A stretch of DNA of 64,000 nt, from the NCBI GenBank assembly GCA_017311185.1, contig JAESUZ010002694.1:620001-684000 (forward strand). Reading direction: 5' to 3'. A program made the position numbers and the translations under genes. The notes beneath the pieces were generated by a model. It was given only the letters and a program-made list of their open reading frames with translations, ran no database searches and had not been told where the DNA came from. This DNA is from Proteles cristata cristata (taxonomy: Eukaryota > Chordata > Mammalia > Carnivora > Hyaenidae). Below are positions 57,785 through 64,000 of this stretch, one piece after another (the first letter of the stretch is position 1; the number at the start of each line of letters is the position of its first letter).

Positions 57785-58220
57785 AAGGCAGATATAAAAT
57801 TGCAACTGAATTTTCTGGATTATTGTATAATACAGCATATCTGTCCCTAACACATCAGTTCTCTATACTGAGAAGACAAGGATCTTCATTCATTTTGTAA
57901 AAAATAATCATCATGGATTAAGTGGTACAAAGTCTTACCACTGACCAGTCATAAGAAATTGTGCAGTAACCAGAAGCGGGTGGTAAGAACTCCATTTGAA
58001 TGCGCAGAAGGTTGGGTCAAATGCAGTGCTTGCCTCTTGGTCAGATTGCTTCTTTTCAAGGGTGTCTAGAGGCACAGGGGAATACAAAATCACACAAGTT
58101 ACTATACTTTTCAGGGATAAATTGATTTTGCCAGGTGTTTTTGTGCAACAAGAAATGTTCCTCATCCTTTCTTTTACTCAGTAACATTTTTTTTAGAATT
58201 CCGGGGATTATCCCTTTCCG
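57785..58220. other. No gene or repeat recognised
   Basis: Unique-looking. Confidence 0.45.
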
Positions 58221-58221
58221 A

Positions 58222-58397
58222 CATCGATTCTCAACTTTGACTGTGCCTTAGAACCCTGTGGAGAGATTCTAACTTGCTCAGTGCTCAGGCTGCATCCTGG
58301 ACCCATTAGATCAGAATCTCTGCATCTGGTGACAAGGCACCAGTGTTTTGAGAGATGCCTGATGAATTCCGTGTGTGGCCACATTTGAAAACCACTC
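58222..58397 (+). mobile_element. MER5-like hAT-Charlie DNA transposon
   Basis: 'gattctcaactttgactgtg', 'ccttagaaccctgtggag', 'gatcagaatctctgcatctg' and 'tttgaaaaccactc' follow the MER5 order from end to end. The terminal parts are imperfect inverted copies (ttctcaac near the left, gaaaacca near the right). Nonautonomous, no coding capacity. Confidence 0.8.
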
Positions 58398-58454
58398 TTT
58401 GGAGGTTTAGTGAGGCTTCGTTCCCTCAATGAACAGTGATTTAGGTCTCAGACC

Positions 58455-58672
58455 TGGGGCGTCTGGGTGGCTCAGTTGGTTAAGCATCCGACTTCAGCTC
58501 AGGTCATGATCTCACAGTTCGTGGGTTCAAGCCCCACATCGGGCTCTGTGCTGACAGCTAGCTCAGAGCCTGGAGCCTGTTTCAGATTCTGTGTCTCCCT
58601 CTCTCTATGACCCTCTCCTGCTCACTCTCTCTCTCTCAGAAATAAATAAAAACATCAAAAAAAAATTTTTTT
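58455..58672 (+). mobile_element. SINEC, well preserved
   Basis: Close to the common form, with 'cacagttcgtgggttcaag' and a CT run, followed by an A run and then a T run. Confidence 0.95.
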
Positions 58673-60104
58673 TAGAACTCAGCCCTGTGTCCAAGGCCTT
58701 TTCAAAGATGGCTTTGCCTCTTCTTCTTAAAATAGCACACAAATTTTTTATACCTGTGTGGGATCCCTTTTAAAAATAAATGTAAGCCAGTCTTCCTCTT
58801 AGAGAGGAGTTAAAGATTTCCAGTGCCATTGAGAGGCACAGCCACCTGCTCGTCTTCCCTCATGTCCCACAAATACTGCTTCCTGTTACTCACTTTCCAC
58901 ACACAGCGGACCATGGCTTAGTTACCACAAGGAGGGACACACGCAGCGGGAACACGCTCATCTGGGTGACAGTGCAGGCTTGGGTGCGTGGTGTACCCTG
59001 ACCTGGATGGCCTTCTCATTCCCCTCAGTGTCTCTAAACTTAGACACTTTTGTTTCTACCATCCTTCTCCACACCCGCCCCCCACCGCCCTGCGCCTTGT
59101 TTAGAACATTTACTAAGACAGCTTGGAATTATCCCTTCAGAAGCATGTACATCTCCCAGCCTCTGGCCAGTTTTACAACCGAAGGGATGTCTCTCTCAAA
59201 GACCTGAGGACGATGTCTTTGAAATGCATGCCCTGGAGGAGATAACACCTTTATCTTCCTGTCTCTGAGGGAGCCTCGGCACCCCCCTTCAGTAAACAAG
59301 AGTCAACAAACAGGCAAAGACACCCAATCACAGAAAAGTATAACTCAGTGCTCTGAGATGGTCAGTCCCCAGCCGGCACAAAATTTTCAGTCCGTTCCCT
59401 CTGGCTCATTCGGTGCTGAAAGCCCTTCCGCTTTCTGTTTTATTGGAGTTGAGTTCGGTCTCTCCATCCCACCGACATGGTCTTCATCTGAGTCTTCCTC
59501 CCTGTTTAACTTGTCTGGTGCAAGGAAGTCTCTAACTGCCTGGATCTCACACCGGCCCTATCACTCATGAGTAGGACATACCAGGGCAAAGTGTTTCAAG
59601 TCTGTAGCCCTCCCACAGCAAAGTGGACAAACAACAATAACCCAGTAATGCTAATTACCTCACGGGGTGTTCCCAGAGCACAAGGTGGCAGGTAAGGCCC
59701 TAGTGATCTGCTTTCAGCCAGGCCCTTCCCAGCAGCCTGCCTTGGCATGTGAGGGCTACAAGATGGGTTCCCAAAGCAAAATGCTGGTGATATTGCCAGA
59801 AGAGGAATGGGGCGAAGCAGATGCAAATGTGTGACGTGAGGTGTCATCCAGGTCAGCATTAGTGCCACCAGTGGGGAACAGCTGTGCTGTCCCTTCTCGG
59901 TCACCAAGATCCTTCACTGTCAGTTGTCACCTGCCCATGTGTCCAAAGTGCATCATCACGTCCACTGTAGGCAATTTCCTGATGATTTTAAGGATCTGCC
60001 ACAGTGAAGCACGCGGTTCCGAAAACTGAAAGTGACATCCAATTTTAGTTTGGTTATAACAACACTTGGAGATGTCCCAGAGGAAACCCTAGGGTACTGG
60101 TCGT
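58673..60104. other. No gene recognised
   Basis: Moderate GC, unique-looking. Frames of 60-103 codons on both strands, none with a domain. Confidence 0.45.
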
Positions 60105-60205
60105 GAAGCTTTGTCCCACCTCTGCCTCCATCATTGTCTGCCCGTGTGCTCTTGGCGAAGTCATTTCAATACCCTGTGTCAGCCCCTGCTTGGAGAGTGT
60201 GTGGA
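60105..60205 (+). repeat. MIR-like remnant
   Basis: 'tcccacctctgcctccatc' and 'tgctcttggcgaagtcattt' match the sense MIR core loosely. Confidence 0.4.
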
Positions 60206-62200
60206 TTGTGATGGATAGTGTGTGACTGTTGTCTGACAGCTTTCATTCTGTCTCCTTTGAGGACATTCACAGCCTCTCAAACAGTGAGATGCAGAGTCAT
60301 GTTCAAAAGCAAATGTTTTTAATGGTTTTAGTTGAAATAATTCATAAAAATCAGTCACAAGAAAATGTCCTTTGATTCTCCCTTTTTACTCTTGTCCATC
60401 TTATTTTATAAAAATCGCATTGTCTGTTTCTATAAATCTGAGGTGTGTAGGTTTTCTTACCTCAGACAACTTTGGTGGCGGTATGTCTCTTATTTCTCTT
60501 CTGATGGACTTTGCCACCTCTATCGGCATTTCCCATTGCTCTCATCAAAAGCACTGAAGTATTTTACAGTGGTTCCTTTCAATTTGACAGTTTGTGCATC
60601 TGGTCAAATGATGAAATAAGACAGTGTTCAAATTGATGATAGACAAAATGTGAAAGGCTATTTAATCAAACCAAACATATACAACACAGATATGAAAAGT
60701 TTGTACCATAGATTGGATCAATCTTATCAACTTCCACTTGATCAACTTATCAATCTTCCACTTATATTTTTAACCCAATAATTGTTTGTTGAATGCATAT
60801 TTTATCCCTGGAACTAAAACAGTTCAGTTCTTATAATCATCATGGTGTTTGGTGACCAGTGGAGAGATAAAGAGTAAAGACAAATAAAGGAGAAGTAATC
60901 ATTCAGTTGCAATTGTAACAAATAATAATGGGGACTTAGCTTAGAGTCTGATGAAACTATATAGAGACCCTAAACCAATGTAGCACACAAATTTCTGTGA
61001 GGAAATTATGTTTAAAATTCAGAGCTAGGTAATTATCCTTACACACACACTCACACACACACCACAACACTGACGTGTTTCATTTATTCTAATTTCAAAT
61101 GTATATTGTTTCTACCATGGTCTTTCAAGTGCAAGGGGCTCTGTGAGGGATATGAAAATATTCTTGTATGCAAGGAACTTATTATCTAATTAAAAAAGAA
61201 AGAAAGCCTCTTTGACACACCTATTTCAAGACAGCCTCTTACTAAGTGTCAAGTAGTACAGATGAGAAGTGTGTAGTGGGCTCCACAGGAAGATACATAC
61301 ATGGTCTCATGTATGCTGGTGATGGTCACCTTACAGCTGTGAACAGAGCAAATAGAGGAGTAAGTAAGTAGTTGTGCAGAATCAGCTGGGGTTTGCTATG
61401 TGATCAGAAGGGAGAAAAGATGAGAAATGGTAGCAAAATCTGGAAAAAAAACTGTACTGGAATCAGCTCTACCTAGGAAATATTTCACCCAGGTTACTGA
61501 TAGGAACAGCTTCATTGTGAAATTTTATAGGCCCTGGCAATAAGCATCAATATCTGCCTGTATATTTCAGGGGAAAATGAACACATCTTTAATCTGTTCT
61601 AGAATCTTCATCATGCAGTTTGTCGCACACTACAGGCGAAATATCAAAGCAGAGAGGGCTTATGTGGCAAATGGATGGGGTGTCGCTTTTCCAAGCAGCC
61701 TATTTGCTGGCCTCTTTTTTGGAGAACGCAGTAATAAATTGATGTGTAAAAGGTGAAAGTATGCACCAAAAATAGCAAATGTTTGTTGAAATAGCATCAT
61801 GAGTACTTGGTGAAATGCCTGGTTTGCCCTTTACCAAAAGTAGCATTTAGCAGTACAAAGCTTTGAGTAAATCTTGTGTGCCTTGGTTTTTAGGAAATAG
61901 TCACAAGCCTCCCATGAGGGCACAGATGTGTGCAGAGAAGCCGTATATAACTAACGTCACCAGACTTGCAAAGGCCTTTCAATGTGAACCCATAGTTTAC
62001 TTTTCAGTTTGGTTGACGTAATCATTTTTACTTAGGGTAATAGGCTGTGAGGTCTTCCAGTTAAGTCTGAGAGGAATTAAATTATCCTTATGATGATAAA
62101 CCTATTTACTTTTCTTACTCCAACATAATGAATCCAGAAAAGCAGGAGGAGATGTGCTTTCCACAAGGACATCCATTGTTTTCTGTGGTGTGAACATATG
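60206..62200. other. No gene recognised; short (CA)n at 61041-61065
   Basis: The stretches 60780-60930 and 61125-61300 have the flavour of ancient interspersed repeats ('gcaaggaacttattatctaa') but cannot be assigned. Confidence 0.35.
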
Positions 62201-63020
62201 ACCTTGCTTCAAGTACACGGAGAAGAAAATCCTAAGAATGTTGTCACAGGCTCCTGTGTTCACACTTACCTGTTCTCCATATCTATGTCCATATATGTTC
62301 TCTCCTTTCCTATTACAATCATGAACTGTCCATGTCTACCTTATAAAGCCTATAGGTAGGAAGCCATCCATTCTCACTGATTTGGGACGCTGTTCTTCCA
62401 AAACTTTGCCCTAATTGCCTAAATTGTGATAATTCCCCTTTAATTTATCTTTTCTATCATCACAGAAATATATGGTAATATCTCTACTTAATTTTTCTTC
62501 ACTTCCCCTTTGACCCTCTGCATTAGCATACTGCCAGCAAATGCCCTATTTTTCTGTAAAGTTTCAGATCTAAACTCTGCAAAGAAATGCTCTGTATTCA
62601 CTGTCCTCACCTTCTTTGCTTGTAGTTTTTCCCTTGAGGTCTCTAACCAGGCTATCGTCTCCACCATTCAACTGAAATGGTTTCCAGTGACCTGTGGGTT
62701 TCCAAAACCCTGTGGTCGACATTCAGCTTTATCTTGCTCATCTACAGACAAGTGTCTGACATAACTGGTTTATGAGATCACAGCCCAATGGCCCAGACCC
62801 CGTAAAAGACAGACAACTCATCATAAGAGTGTGAAATGCATCCCCTTCCCCGCAACTTACTTTGAATTCATTGTCAAGCCATTTGTACATCTCCATTTCT
62901 TTGGTGTTGGTTACTGGACAATTACTGTGTTCCTTTCCTTGTTTTTTTTACGTTTCTTGAAGTCTTGTGTTGCTTTCTTCACGTTTGAAGAACCAGTCAC
63001 TTCCTCCAGTCTTTAGTGAC
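62201..63020. repeat. Possible ancient LINE-like remnant
   Basis: 'gtctccaccattcaactgaa' and 'tttccagtgacctgtgggt' resemble a known ancient mammalian repeat, but the match is weak over the rest. Confidence 0.3.
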
Positions 63021-64000
63021 TGGCTTTGGGTGAGAAACACTTTCAACTGTCAGCCTGGTTTGGGACTCTGAGGCTCTCTCAGACTTCTGTGGATTTGTCT
63101 ACCCATGCCTCTTGTGCCCTCCTAGGGTATGGGGTAATTCTTAAGAATCTCTCCCAACCCTGCAAAGCCAGGCCAGGGGCTAGGAGCCTCCATTTTGTTT
63201 TCCTGAGGGGGGTGCCCTGAAATGCTCAAATTCGTGTGTCTTCTCCCCATCCCATAGACTTCAGCCAGCTCTCTGTGCATGCTTGCAGACTTATCAGCAC
63301 ATGCTCATCCTGGCCACCTGCAGTGGCGCGGGCAGGGAGCCAGCCATAGAGTGAGGGACGGAGGCGTCTAGAGCAGCAGGGTTGCCTGTGGGACGTTTGC
63401 AGGATGTGTGGCGTCACACTGGCTCAGGGGCAGGTCCCCAGAGGGCATCCACAAGGCAATTAACAGGATCCGTGGCCCCTTCTTGATTTCTGAGCCCTGG
63501 CTCCCACCTCTAGTCCCTGTTCTCATCCCTCCCTTCACTACCCAGCCTACCACCTCAGTGTTCTGGGGGAGGCAAGAAAGAAATTAGCTGCATGGGCAGC
63601 CTCTTTCACAACTGGGGAAGCTGGATGCTCATTCATTATGCTCCCATTTCCCCTGTGGGAGGAATCACAGACCCATGGGTCCTCTTCTGTATGTGAGCTG
63701 AGCTACATTGGGGGAGGGCTGGTCTTGGATAAAGTGAATCTCCTTACCCTCTTCAGTGTGTGTATTGTGGGAATTTAGTTCTCCCATGGTGTGCTGGAAC
63801 TTCTCTGCTGTATCCCATACTCCCACCAAAGTGCCCTTGTCTGGGGGTGGCTGTCCAAATCGACGCACTGTAGGGCGATGATGGAATAAAACTCCCATTC
63901 TGACAATGCTTGTAACTCCAAGCTTAGCCCGGGGCTTCTTCTCAAAGTGCAAAGAGGGAAAGAAAGATCATTTTACTACGGACAGACGGAGAGATGTGAC
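63021..64000. other. No gene recognised at the right end
   Basis: Higher GC than the rest of the window. The - strand frame 63665-63952 (95 codons, 'MHFEKKPRAKLGVTSIVRMG' and on) looks more protein-like than most, but I do not recognise it and see no splice, poly-A or repeat context. Confidence 0.4.

Noticed and set aside
1..64000. CRISPR arrays, operons, prophage or plasmid features
   Set aside because: The DNA is mammalian: SINEs, LINE-1s, MIRs and microsatellites throughout, with no dense gene layout. The tandem repeats are microsatellites or minisatellites, not spacer arrays.

Overview
This window is nuclear DNA of a cat-like (feliform) carnivoran, almost certainly a felid. The diagnosis rests on about two dozen copies of the carnivore tRNA-derived SINE (CAN-SINE/SINEC) in its feliform form, with a tRNA-like 'CCTGGGTGGCTCAG' head, a CT-rich body and an A-rich tail, together with several young, closely related carnivore LINE-1 copies. 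I find no protein-coding host gene, no tRNA or rRNA gene and no CRISPR array. The longer open frames are retrotransposon ORFs, their antisense shadows, or chance frames in repeats. The window reads as intergenic or deep intronic sequence, and I cannot tell which.

Layout. 0-2.7 kb: old sequence with MIR remnants and a SINE. 2.7-6.05 kb: a 5'-truncated young LINE-1 on the + strand (L1-A), flanked by an 11-bp target-site duplication (TSD). 6-18.5 kb: mostly old unique-looking DNA with SINEs, microsatellites, an older L1 3' end, a hAT-type DNA transposon inside an ancient L1-like repeat (16.5-17.2 kb), and a small twin-primed LINE-1 inside the tail of a SINE (17.3-17.9 kb). 18.5-26.5 kb: a three-level nest. 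An ancient L1M-like repeat is split by a full-length but dead LINE-1 on the - strand (L1-B, 18933-26339, 11-bp TSD, GC-rich 5'UTR with YY1 and NRF1 sites). L1-B is in turn split by a younger LINE-1 copy (L1-C) that has a 5' inversion and appears to carry a 3' transduction. 26.6-35.3 kb: repeat-poor, with MIR traces and one ancient repeat. 35.3-35.85 kb: a third young L1 3' end with a 17-bp TSD. 36-58.7 kb: SINE-rich, with an ancient L1 3' end, a young L1 fragment joined to its tail, a U4 snRNA retropseudogene with a perfect 20-bp TSD (47.45 kb), an older antisense L1 (51.3-53.5 kb) and a MER5-like hAT element. 58.7-64 kb: mostly unassigned sequence.

There is no operon-like or pathway organisation. 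What links the parts is LINE-1 activity. L1 machinery made the L1 copies, moved the SINEs (clean TSDs are visible for many), and probably produced the U4 pseudogene. I did not find a new biological system. The most informative items are the nested, inverted, 3'-transducing L1-C; the U4 retropseudogene; the inverted L1-A/L1-B pair about 13 kb apart; and a 22-23 bp minisatellite repeating an E-box-like CAGGTG core at 37.65-37.82 kb. Percent identities, family names and ages need RepeatMasker with a carnivore library; family names given here come from sequence recognition only.
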